Shown here piece by piece: positions 39,820 through 48,225 of a stretch of DNA of 62,617 nucleotides. Both the position numbers and the translations under genes were made by a program. The notes below the pieces were generated by a model. That model had not been told where the DNA came from. It ran no database searches and saw only the letters and a list, made by a program, of their open reading frames with translations. This stretch comes from Vittaforma corneae ATCC 50505 (lineage: Eukaryota; Microsporidia; Nosematidae). Every line of letters starts with the position of its first letter. The first letter of the stretch is position 1. Location of the stretch: contig NW_006889854.1 of assembly GCF_000231115.1 (NCBI RefSeq), positions 1 through 62,617 on the forward strand. Direction: 5' to 3'.

Positions 39820-40464
39820 TTAACAGAAGCGAGCCAGGGCTTCGTAGGCCTTTCGATCGTCCTCATCCAGCTCAACTGAACTATACTGGTCCTCCTCCTG
39901 TCTATACACACTTTCACAGACGCTGTTACTTCGGTTGACCTTTATTCTTCTCATGCTAACTTCCTCATCACGGGCCTGGCCATGCAAAGATCCATATCCA
40001 CAGTATTCCCGTTGATATCCTGAAGTATATCCATTGGATGCAGTATCAATCTCAAAGTTGGGAACACTACGGCTCCTTTCTCTTCCGCTCTGCTGTCTTC
40101 TCAATATAGAACTATTCCAATAATTCTTAATCGCATTGTCGGTCCTTCCAGGCAGATGCTTAGCTATCTCAGACCATCTATTTCCATACTTCATGTGAAG
40201 TTGGACAATCATTTTGTCCTCCTCCTTCGTAAATGGAGTCTTTTTAATCTCTGGATTTAGATGGTTATGCCAACGTTCCCTGCACTGTTTACCTTGGCGG
40301 CTACCCATCATTTTAGCCAAAAAAGACCAATTTCGGGGAGTATACTTCTGGACCAGCTCTCTGAGTATCTGATCCTCCTCTCTGGTCCAAGGTCCTTTGT
40401 TTACAACGCAGGATCTGGAACAACTTTCTTCCTCATCAGACTCCAAACGTTTTTTATTTTCCAT
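39820..40464 (-). CDS. R2R3-type Myb DNA-binding protein
   Basis: 214 residues. Two Myb repeats: [19 protein letters not shown] followed by [21 protein letters not shown], then [19 protein letters not shown] followed by [21 protein letters not shown]. The tryptophan spacing is intact, with Phe replacing the first Trp of R3 (the usual variant). Such proteins bind AACNG-type sites and regulate transcription; animal c-Myb and yeast Bas1 are relatives. The C-terminal 100 residues are polar and unrecognised, ending YEALARFC. The ATG at 40464 follows ATCCCTAAC. Confidence 0.88.
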   Translation of the reverse strand: MENKKRLESDEEESCSRSCVVNKGPWTREEDQILRELVQKYTPRNWSFLAKMMGSRQGKQCRERWHNHLNPEIKKTPFTKEEDKMIVQLHMKYGNRWSEIAKHLPGRTDNAIKNYWNSSILRRQQSGRERSRSVPNFEIDTASNGYTSGYQREYCGYGSLHGQARDEEVSMRRIKVNRSNSVCESVYRQEEDQYSSVELDEDDRKAYEALARFC

Positions 40465-41129
40465 GTTAGGGATAAAATGTTTACAAATTTTAAATTATCA
40501 GATTTGGAAACCACCAAAATATTCTGATAAAGGAATCAATCAGTAGCGTACCAGGGAGTTCAAGCCTATACCCTAAGTGCCACTTGACACTGCTGTTTTC
40601 AAAAATAACAGTTGAGGTTTAGATAGAGAAGCTTAACATCCAAAGAGCTCAGCCATAAATAAAGCATTGAGAGTGCCAATCTACTATTTCACAGTATTTT
40701 TAGGAAATTAAACACACATTTGTTATAAAACCATTATTGTCCACTGATCTATCGTCATCTATGTATGGATTTGATAGATCTTCTTTTTGCAATTATCGTT
40801 ATGCAGTCTGCCATGCCAAACGTCCAGGATGTGTATTTGAACACCAGTAGGACCAATTAACATTCACAGGAGGCAGGACAGTCGTCTGTGCGATCCAGAG
40901 CTGTGATCATTTATCAGAATGCAACAGTTTTGACAGCATTTGAAATATTTTTTGAACGGTCAGTCGGGTAAAAATAACCGAAAAAATTTTAGATACGATA
41001 AGAAAAGCCGGAGGATTCAATACAGCAGCATTCAAGGTGCCAGCATATGACTCCACAAAATACACAATATGCTTTAAAGTGCTGAGCCTTGTGTCAATTC
41101 AATTTAATAAAAGAATAGATTGTAAAAAT
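40465..41129. other. Gene-free spacer
   Basis: About 665 bases between the Myb gene and the bZIP-like region. I find no coding frame with a start signal, no tRNA and no long inverted repeat. Confidence 0.5.
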
Positions 41130-41205
41130 CTACGATTTCATCCATCTTCCGGTTCCCAAACTCACCAAGCATTGCAAAAAGGCCAATAAAATTCCAAAAG
41201 TAATA

Positions 41206-41415
41206 TTAAATTTTGTTTGGAAGCTGGCAATCTGGATCAACGTTGCCAGGTGAAGGGATAACCGCACTCTGTGGACGCAAAACCTCCGCTCGAAGGGCTT
41301 TGGATGAAGGACATGTGCCATTCTTCTTTTTAAGATAGCTCTTTTGGGCCGACAATCGGTTTCTGATTAAAAGCGCCATCTTTTTCTCTGAAACATTAAG
41401 TAGAGGTCTCTTCAT
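41206..41415 (-). CDS. bZIP basic-region-like mini-protein without a zipper
   Basis: 69 residues. The ATG at 41415 follows TTGCCCC, a clear start signal. Near the N-terminus, EKKMALLIRNRLSAQKSYLK has the bZIP basic-region spacing (N-R-x-S-A-x-x-S) followed by lysines, but no leucine heptads follow; the tail is Ser/Pro/Ala-rich. A second minus-strand frame overlaps at 41130-41321 and contains a hydrophobic stretch, ITFGILLAFLQCLVSLGTG. A shift between them would give a basic region followed by a hydrophobic segment. A decayed bZIP factor, or one that changes frame (as Hac1/XBP1 does by Ire1 splicing), are both possible. Neither is shown. Confidence 0.4.
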   Translation of the reverse strand: MKRPLLNVSEKKMALLIRNRLSAQKSYLKKKNGTCPSSKALRAEVLRPQSAVIPSPGNVDPDCQLPNKI

Positions 41416-41581
41416 GGGGCAAGAAAACAAAAAAGTAAAAGCGCTTGGGTCCGTCAAGAGACAATCGGAGCACATGCAGACTATTCATGGAGCCACGGCA
41501 TAAAATACACATCAATCTACTTTCGGGATTATTTCAAAATCGTTTCAGGTTTATTTTTAGTGGCGACACCATGAACAAATA

Positions 41582-42667
41582 ATGGACCAGGACTGCAATA
41601 TTAGAGAAAAGTATTGTAGTAATGAAGACTATCCAGTGGTTCTCTGTATTGATGAATTTGGATTCATTGTTAAGAATGCAGACCAGCCCTTTGCTTCCAA
41701 GCCGATTGCTGACAACAGATTGACCAGAAATGAATGGTATGATCTCCTTGATAGATATGAAATTGATTACTGCCAGTTTAGCGAGCACATTCTGCATAAA
41801 AGATTGCTCCAAAGAGGAGTTCCTATTCTTCTGAGAGGAAAAATATGGAGAACTGTGCTCTTTAAAGGCAGGGATAGCTACGCTTCAAGATATCTTGGCA
41901 TACATGAGGGTCTATATAAGATAAGTCTAGACCAAATATACCACAAGCTTGGGCTGGACTCTGCAAAATTAAAGCAGCTACAAAGAATTATTAAAAGGGA
42001 CAAATACGTGGAGATGTGCCAGAAAACTTGTGGATACGAGTACCAAATACACGTGGACATTCAAAGAACATTTCGACACCACTATTTGTTCTCAAATAGC
42101 TATGGAAAGGGACAGACCGAGCTATTTAATATTCTAGTTGCCTTTGCAAACAAGTTCAAAAGAGTAGGATACTGCCAGGGAATGAGCGATATTGCAGCAG
42201 TATTTTTGATGCAGTATGAGGAGTTTGAGGCGTATGAAATGATGGCAACATTTTTCAAGAAAAATAAGCTTTCATGTCTTTTTGACAGTAATTTTACAAA
42301 ATTACCAAAATTAATTAAAATGCAGATAAAGCTATTGCAAAAAGTAGCACCAGCAACATATGACTGTTTGAACAGATACTTAAACAGCATAGAAATACAT
42401 CTTGTTACATGGTATCTTACTTTCTTTACTAGGTTCCACATCCGGCTGTGTCTAAGAATATGGGACTATATGATGTACTATGGTTTTGAATATTGCCTGT
42501 ACTTTGTATGCGCTATTTTCAAAGCACAGGAGAACAGGCTTAAGGATTTGAACGAGGAACAATTTGTACAGTTTTTGAGCAGAATTGAGCAGGAAGTGTT
42601 TGATGAGAATGAAATTGTTGATCTGGCAACGGTTTTTATGGAGAGTCTTGATCTCAAACAGCTGTAG
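41582..42667 (+). CDS. TBC-domain Rab GTPase-activating protein
   Basis: 361 residues. The TBC domain spans about 80-330: RGVPILLRGKIWRTVLFKG, then HVDIQRTFRHH with the catalytic Arg finger (IxxDxxRT), then GYCQGMSDIAA with the Gln finger (YCQGM) and a C-terminal R.WD element. Both catalytic fingers are present, so it should act as a dual-finger GAP. The target Rab cannot be told. An ATG 11 bases upstream opens only a three-codon frame (ATG AAC AAA TAA), so the ATG at 41582 is used, and the mini-frame could be a tiny upstream ORF. Confidence 0.85.
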   Translation: MDQDCNIREKYCSNEDYPVVLCIDEFGFIVKNADQPFASKPIADNRLTRNEWYDLLDRYEIDYCQFSEHILHKRLLQRGVPILLRGKIWRTVLFKGRDSYASRYLGIHEGLYKISLDQIYHKLGLDSAKLKQLQRIIKRDKYVEMCQKTCGYEYQIHVDIQRTFRHHYLFSNSYGKGQTELFNILVAFANKFKRVGYCQGMSDIAAVFLMQYEEFEAYEMMATFFKKNKLSCLFDSNFTKLPKLIKMQIKLLQKVAPATYDCLNRYLNSIEIHLVTWYLTFFTRFHIRLCLRIWDYMMYYGFEYCLYFVCAIFKAQENRLKDLNEEQFVQFLSRIEQEVFDENEIVDLATVFMESLDLKQL

Positions 42668-42910
42668 ACAAGGATGCTTGGCTTAGATACAGCGATGGTA
42701 TCTCATTGCAACAGGCTGCGGCATCTATTGTCTCCAAGAGCATATTTCTGTGTATGGACATCCTTTTTCAATCATACCTAACAGTCACACCTCTTGTGGA
42801 TTAAAATTTTTAATATCTTAAAATGGTATTGTCCTGTATTTGTTGTTTATTGCTAGCTCTATTTATTTGTCTTTTAATATCATTTTTATTTGCCAAAAAT
42901 CAACACCCCA

Positions 42911-44557
42911 ATGCTATTCAAGGAGCTGTCATTTAAAAGATCAATAAGGGTTAAACTAATAAGCCTAAAAGTCGCCAATGAGGATAATCTGCTATCCGCT
43001 TATGTTATGAGCAATGTCAGAACAGTTTTCATAGACTGCTTTGAGTTTGAAATTGAACATCTGCACCAGGTCTTGTTTGAATCACTGAAAATCATGTTCT
43101 TCAAGCCATCAGCAACCTTAATAGGTGATTATGATGTTGGTGGCGTCTTTATCAATCTAAAGCTGCTTCTGGAGTATTTTGATAGTTCCAACAGAAGCGC
43201 CGTTACATTTGACCTTCAGGTTTTTAAAGGACCGGAGCTGAGCACAGCAGAGTATTTTGAAAAGAAGTACACGACCATTGGTAATCTTTGTGTTGAGATA
43301 TCGCATAGCAAGCCATCAATTGCTAGCTCCATGATGTCTAAAAAGCCTTCATTTTTTGGAAAGCTAGATTGGATTTTTGAACAGTTCAACAACAAATACA
43401 TGGCAAAGATTCTGTGCCTCTCGTTTCAAATACAACAGGGTACACTGCTATGCAGGATCAAGGCAATCTTAGGATTCCTAGCTATTCAGCTTTTTTCAAA
43501 GAAGATATTTCCCAACTGCGGCGGCAATCACAAGGATGAATGCGCAGATCCGTACTGCTTTAAGAACTACAATCTGCTTATAGGCAAAAAGAATGCGAGG
43601 CGGCTGCTAAAAGCTCTTTATTACTCCTCGGCAGCGTATGCTACCTCGGCGTTTCCTAATTTTGGACCCAAAAAGCTCAGAAATATGAATGGTATTGCAG
43701 ACTCTGCGGTCAGATTTGTTTTGGAGCGAGCATTGATTTCTGAAAGTGATATTGTTGAAATACACCGTGGATCCTTAAGCTCCGTTGGATTTGTTATATT
43801 TTTTGACCCCCTTGATAGACTAGTAATTTCATTTCGAGGCAGTTGTTGCAGGGATGATGTATTCAAAATACTGGATGCAGGCTACGTGCCCTTTCTTCAC
43901 GGCTTTGCCCACGAGGGGTTTTTAGCCCTAGCGATCAACTTTCTCAACGAAAAGATTAGTTTGATCTTAGCAGAAATGAAGAAAAGAAGGTGCACCTCAA
44001 TTCTATTCACAGGGCATTCGATGGGTGGTGCCATAGGCATAATGTGCTATTTGATACTTAAGAACATGCCCAAGTTCAGGAGCAAACAGCTCGATTTTAA
44101 TGGCTCAATTAAGCATCTAAAAATGACAGTTATTGTCTTTTCTGTGCCTCCAATTCTTTCAAAAAACCTAGTAAAACAGCACTATCCAGAAATAGAGGTT
44201 ATTAACTACGAAAGCGATGTGGTGGCCCGCCTTTCTTATGGGTCTGTCCTGGACTTTAAATATCTTTGCGTTTCAGTTAGCTTCGCAAAGGAACTTTTTT
44301 CAGGATTTAATAAGTTTTTAGGGAGGGTGGAGATGATAAGAGAGCACATAAGAAAATCACAAATGCACGAAAAATTGTATTGTCCAGGGAAAATAATGCA
44401 CATAAGAGCGGGTACGATCGAGTCCAAGCCAGTGTTTAAATGTAGGGAGGTGTCTCCGGAGTACTTTGATGAAATAAGAGTGGACATGAGGAGCATCATA
44501 GATCATTTAATGTACAAAGTGGGAAATGCGATAAAGTATTTTATAAATGAGCAATAG
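42911..44557 (+). CDS. Class 3 lipase (diacylglycerol lipase-like)
   Basis: 548 residues. The C-terminal half is a lipase_3 domain: VISFRGSCCRDD (oxyanion strand), the nucleophile elbow GHSMGG at about residues 368-373, Asp in YESDVVARLSYGSV, and a possible His in IMHIRAG. This is the arrangement of sn-1 diacylglycerol lipases and related fungal and protist enzymes. The N-terminal 270 residues are unassigned and may hold a C2-like fold or membrane-binding region; no transmembrane helix is clear. The ATG at 42911 follows AACACCCCA, so an in-frame TTG extension to 42890 is rejected. A role in host or parasite lipid breakdown is inference. Confidence 0.75.
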   Translation: MLFKELSFKRSIRVKLISLKVANEDNLLSAYVMSNVRTVFIDCFEFEIEHLHQVLFESLKIMFFKPSATLIGDYDVGGVFINLKLLLEYFDSSNRSAVTFDLQVFKGPELSTAEYFEKKYTTIGNLCVEISHSKPSIASSMMSKKPSFFGKLDWIFEQFNNKYMAKILCLSFQIQQGTLLCRIKAILGFLAIQLFSKKIFPNCGGNHKDECADPYCFKNYNLLIGKKNARRLLKALYYSSAAYATSAFPNFGPKKLRNMNGIADSAVRFVLERALISESDIVEIHRGSLSSVGFVIFFDPLDRLVISFRGSCCRDDVFKILDAGYVPFLHGFAHEGFLALAINFLNEKISLILAEMKKRRCTSILFTGHSMGGAIGIMCYLILKNMPKFRSKQLDFNGSIKHLKMTVIVFSVPPILSKNLVKQHYPEIEVINYESDVVARLSYGSVLDFKYLCVSVSFAKELFSGFNKFLGRVEMIREHIRKSQMHEKLYCPGKIMHIRAGTIESKPVFKCREVSPEYFDEIRVDMRSIIDHLMYKVGNAIKYFINEQ

Positions 44558-44915
44558 TATCGCATAATTGCTGGCATCGCCTGTGCTTGACCACGAAAAT
44601 AGGAACATTGAAAGAGACAACTCCAATCAACCAGATGTGCCTGAAAGTTTTTGCCTATTGAGTGGAAATGCTTTGTAGAGTAGCAGAATCTATCTTCTTT
44701 ACAATGAGCTATTTCTACAAAGCAGCCGTCTGCTGCCAAAAGCAATGGATTTGAAGAATAAACTTCTTAGCAAGATTTTAAAGAATGCGATGATGCGCCA
44801 ATTGAGTGGCCTTCTTCACTCAACGCCACCGAGTTTTGCATAGTCGAATATGCTTGCCAATCCTGAGAGTACTTTACAAGCAGATCTCTTGATGAATGAA
44901 TAAAATGCTTTGCCT

Positions 44916-44987
44916 AGCACGGTGGCGCAATGGTAGCGCGTTGGGCTCATAATCCAAAGGTTGGTGGTTCGAATCCACTCTGTGCTA
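44916..44987 (+). tRNA. tRNA-Met (CAT), probably initiator
   Basis: A 72-base cloverleaf. The acceptor AGCACGG pairs with CTGTGCT (one G-T pair). The anticodon stem is TTGGG/TCCAA with loop CTCATAA, and the T arm is GTGG-TTCGAAT-CCAC with an extra pair. The A1-T72 pair and the GGG in the anticodon stem are initiator features. The T loop begins TTCGAA rather than the ATCGAA usual for eukaryotic initiators. The discriminator is A. I see no other RNA in the 44558-45107 spacer. Confidence 0.85.
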
Positions 44988-45107
44988 AAGCAAGATGTGG
45001 TGTATTTAAGGAAGCGAACCCGTTGGGATAATCAGGTTTTGTATTGTGCTTGGCATAAAATTGTCTGTATGACGTTGAAGCCACCAATATAAGATTGTAT
45101 CGTTAAG

Positions 45108-45689
45108 TTATTTAATAAACTTTAGAAAACTTAACGTACACAAACTCAATGTTTCAATAAAAAACATATAAACCAAAACTAGCTGTGAAGTGTTCCTAAG
45201 AGTCCTGAGCACGCTTTCTAAGACTGATGAACAAGGAACATTGAACTTACATCTGGGCGTGGACCTGTCGCTTGTTGTCTCAAGGCCACAGCACTGGAAT
45301 TTCCTTTGAACATATTCCTTCTGCACAGCCGAAAGGGCATTCCACCGTTCGTTCATCCACAACACTCTTTTGTCAAGTATTCTATTGGATGATATGGCTA
45401 ATATGATCTGGATATTCATAAGCGCTGAAAGTGTAAGAACAAAGAGGAACACCTTTGTCTTCCTCTCTGAGTTAAGACAGTTGAATCCAATAAATCCGTT
45501 AATGATCGAAAGAATGCCTATGGATGTAATAGGAAAGAGATATTTTGGAGGTATTGGAATGAGTGAGTCAGGTCTTACAAATAGCAAGTAAACTGTGAGG
45601 AGGGTCAGCACACCTGAGAGGATGACAGTAATTTGCAAAAGATGAAAGATAACCTTCACGCTGGTTCTTACCTTTTCAAGAGCATACAT
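45108..45689 (-). CDS. Tetraspanin
   Basis: 193 residues. Four hydrophobic segments: three close together in the first 110 residues and the fourth at the C-terminus. A large extracellular loop between TM3 and TM4 holds the diagnostic CCG motif in VQRKFQCCGLETTSD and two further Cys (PRCKFNVPC), enough for two disulphides. Tetraspanins organise membrane microdomains. The ATG at 45689 is the first in frame; an upstream TTG is unlikely. No C-run is visible. The small size is normal for the family. There is no lysosomal targeting motif at the Leu/Phe-rich C-terminus. Confidence 0.75.
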   Translation of the reverse strand: MYALEKVRTSVKVIFHLLQITVILSGVLTLLTVYLLFVRPDSLIPIPPKYLFPITSIGILSIINGFIGFNCLNSERKTKVFLFVLTLSALMNIQIILAISSNRILDKRVLWMNERWNALSAVQKEYVQRKFQCCGLETTSDRSTPRCKFNVPCSSVLESVLRTLRNTSQLVLVYMFFIETLSLCTLSFLKFIK

Positions 45690-45937
45690 AGCAAAGCATA
45701 CTGAAACAAATAAAAATCCATGATATGTTTCAAAGTGCAAATAAAATGTTTCAAGGAAAACAGGTAATTTCCGTTGTTAAAACAGCCCTTTGAAGTGCAA
45801 GGTGTTTAGTCACATGAAGCACATTGTATTTCTTTCTGCCCGCACATTTCAGGATTTTGAAGATAGCCATTTTTAATTACAAAAAGACTAGAAGCATAAA
45901 TTGAAAATAAACATTGAGGTCTCATTAAAATAGTAAA

Positions 45938-47125
45938 TTAAGTTTTACTTTTAGAAGCTGGCTTGAATCCGCCTTTCCTCAAAACTTCAAAGTTCGTAGC
46001 TGGCAGTGCATTAAGCTTCTCAACCTCAGCTCCGATCTTAGAGTCAATATCGGCAACAAATGCGCTTATTTTCCCTCGCTTCTCATCAAACGACTGCTGG
46101 CTTTCTGCCTTCTTCTTGTTGAGAAGCTCAATAGTCTTATCTAGGGACTCAATGCTATTTGGAATCGGTATTTCATTTTTCATCAGGTGTGTTACCAAAT
46201 CAATATCTAGTGAAAATACACCTGATTTTTTCACTTTATTAATGGAATATATCAAAGAGTCATACATCTTGGGATCATATGCACTCTGTTCATTTAGCAG
46301 GCTCTCCTTTTCTACCTTAAGTGCATTGATGGTCTTTCTGATGCCATCCTTCTGCTCTTCAAGCGATTTCTGGACCATTAATTCTACCTCAAACTTGGAA
46401 TACTCCTCTTCCATCACGTGGATCTCCTCCCTCTTAGCATTCCTAACTTTGGATAGCTCCGACTTCTGTGCCTCAAGAGAGGCAATCCTATTCTTAAGTT
46501 TAATAATCTCTGGCGACTTGACTTTCGAGCTCTCAGCAAGCTTATCAAGATCTGCTTTTAGTGAATCAATAACCACAAGCTTTTTTCCAAGCTCATTGCC
46601 CAGCTCACTAAGTTTCTTTTTGAATTCCTTTATCGACACTTCAAGTGCCTCAATGGTCTTGCTGTTATTCTCCATCTCCGAGAGCTTGCTCTTCTGGGTT
46701 TTTAAGCTTGCCATGCTGGCTGCAATCTCACTCTCCTCCTTTGCAGAAATACTGGTTGATATCAGTTTAAGCTCAAGATCTTCTAATTTTCTATTAATTT
46801 TATCAATAGAATCGTATCCGCCTTGGACCCAGGATGTAGCACCTTTGAGTGACTCAATCTTGCCTACCGCATCCTTAATAAGGTATTGATAGTTTTTTCT
46901 TTCTGCTCTGATCTTCTCTACTACATCCTTTGCTTCCTTTAGCTCACTTAAAATCTTTGCCTTAGGAGAGTTACTCTTTTCCTGTGCTATTATGGCGTTT
47001 ATCTTATCATGGCATGCTTTTATTTCTGTCTCCAAAGAGCCAATATCTTCGGAAATCTGTTTAATTTGCGTAAGAAGCTCTCTCGTTCCAGGAATGCGCT
47101 TCCTTTTTGTCTCAAGCTTCTGCAT
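45938..47125 (-). CDS. BFR1: BFR1-like coiled-coil mRNP/nuclear segregation protein
   Basis: 395 residues, almost entirely heptad-patterned coiled coil, with a basic start (QKLETKRKRIPG) and a basic end. The central SIDKINRKLEDLELKLISTS, then a MASLKTQKSKLSEM pattern, resembles the Bfr1 core with its I..I...I..LE form and conserved Lys-rich helix. Bfr1 binds polysome-associated mRNPs at the ER and affects ploidy and secretion. The ATG at 47125 follows CCCC with AAATTT upstream, the textbook microsporidian signal; the in-frame extension to 47179 is rejected. A 308-codon plus-strand frame over this gene is an antisense shadow. Confidence 0.65.
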   Translation of the reverse strand: MQKLETKRKRIPGTRELLTQIKQISEDIGSLETEIKACHDKINAIIAQEKSNSPKAKILSELKEAKDVVEKIRAERKNYQYLIKDAVGKIESLKGATSWVQGGYDSIDKINRKLEDLELKLISTSISAKEESEIAASMASLKTQKSKLSEMENNSKTIEALEVSIKEFKKKLSELGNELGKKLVVIDSLKADLDKLAESSKVKSPEIIKLKNRIASLEAQKSELSKVRNAKREEIHVMEEEYSKFEVELMVQKSLEEQKDGIRKTINALKVEKESLLNEQSAYDPKMYDSLIYSINKVKKSGVFSLDIDLVTHLMKNEIPIPNSIESLDKTIELLNKKKAESQQSFDEKRGKISAFVADIDSKIGAEVEKLNALPATNFEVLRKGGFKPASKSKT

Positions 47126-47148
47126 GGGGAAATTTTTGCAAAAAATTT
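47126..47148 (-). promoter_or_regulatory. AAATTT plus CCCC start signal of the BFR1-like gene
   Basis: On the minus strand, two AAATTT-like blocks (in 47131-47148) precede CCCC at 47126-47129, adjacent to the ATG at 47125. This is the clearest example of the start signal in the window. Confidence 0.6.
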
Positions 47149-47498
47149 TAAAAGACAAATCAATAGAAAGGAAATACAAGACATAAAGTAATATTAGTTG
47201 CCACGTATATTTAGAGCACAGTGCCCAAATTTTAATGACATATGGTTATATAAGGCTAATGCATAGACACGGGCGGAGCATACTTATGCTTCTGTCGATT
47301 AATCATCCATATTACCTCGCATTCTTTTAACTAAAGCTGTTTTAAGTGGCATGCATATAAAATGCAATATATAGTTTGTCGGCGAGGAGCCAGATAAAGT
47401 AGTGAGAGTTTAGACATGCCAATGCTATTTATGAACCAACCAGAAATATTAACTTTATTGGTCAAATATTGAATAAATAAACCAGCTTTTGATAAGCT

Positions 47499-48023
47499 AT
47501 GGATAGCCAAAAATGGATGATGAGGCTCAGCGAGCTTCTCTCAAATGCAGTAAATCTAGAACATCAAGCATTTTACTTTTACTTAGCTGCAGGCATACAT
47601 TTTGACTCGCCCGCAATGTCTCTTTTAAATCTTAGGGATTTCTTCTATGGTGAAAGTGATGACGAGCTAAAGCATGCCAGGATTCTCATTGAGTTTATAA
47701 ATCAAAGAGGACTAGGCCTAAAGCTAGAGAATATTGCAACTGAGGATCTAAAGAGCCTTTCAATTCAAGAGATCTTTGAAAAAGCCGAGGCATTCGAACA
47801 GGCAGTGCTGGACCACTACAAAATGATTCAAAAGGAGGCCGATGAAGTAGGGGATTATGCAACCACTCAATTTATTGATTACTTTCTGGACAAGCAGGTG
47901 AGAGAAGTCAAGGAGTTCCATGATAGAGCCATGAATGCACGCCGATGCAGCTGTCCTTTGGGCGAGTTTATATTTGATCAAAGCTTTTCCAGGAAGCAAA
48001 AGTTAAAGAAATTTAAACAATAA
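47499..48023 (+). CDS. Ferritin (H-type, ferroxidase centre conserved)
   Basis: 174 residues forming the four-helix ferritin fold. Ligands at the ferroxidase centre can be placed: Glu21 in NLEHQAFYFY, Tyr28, Glu56 and His59 in DDELKHA, a Glu near residue 100 in FEQAVLDHY, and Gln133 in LDKQVREVKE. This is the H-chain set (E, Y, ExxH, E, Q), so iron oxidation and storage are expected. The last 25 residues, with Cys-Ser-Cys and a basic end, are unlike typical ferritins. No targeting peptide is seen. The ATG at 47499 lacks a C-run. It lies between the BFR1-like and Derlin genes. Confidence 0.88.
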   Translation: MDSQKWMMRLSELLSNAVNLEHQAFYFYLAAGIHFDSPAMSLLNLRDFFYGESDDELKHARILIEFINQRGLGLKLENIATEDLKSLSIQEIFEKAEAFEQAVLDHYKMIQKEADEVGDYATTQFIDYFLDKQVREVKEFHDRAMNARRCSCPLGEFIFDQSFSRKQKLKKFKQ

Positions 48024-48225
48024 ATTAAAATACCTTAAAATGCAAAAATAACATGCATAGTCAGCTAAAAATATGATATGTTTTGCACTTGTTTAATGGT
48101 AATGAGTAGTTTATAGTTAGCTACAGACATACATACTCGGTCACAAACTAAACATAAAACCTGCAGTCTTTCCCCAGACCTGCCATTTTTGCATTTAGTT
48201 GCTAAACAGATTTTGCTACCCCAAC

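Noticed and set aside
45963..46889. 308-codon plus-strand frame opposite the BFR1-like gene
   Set aside because: Ser/Leu/Phe-rich mirror of a coiled-coil gene; no start signal and no domain.
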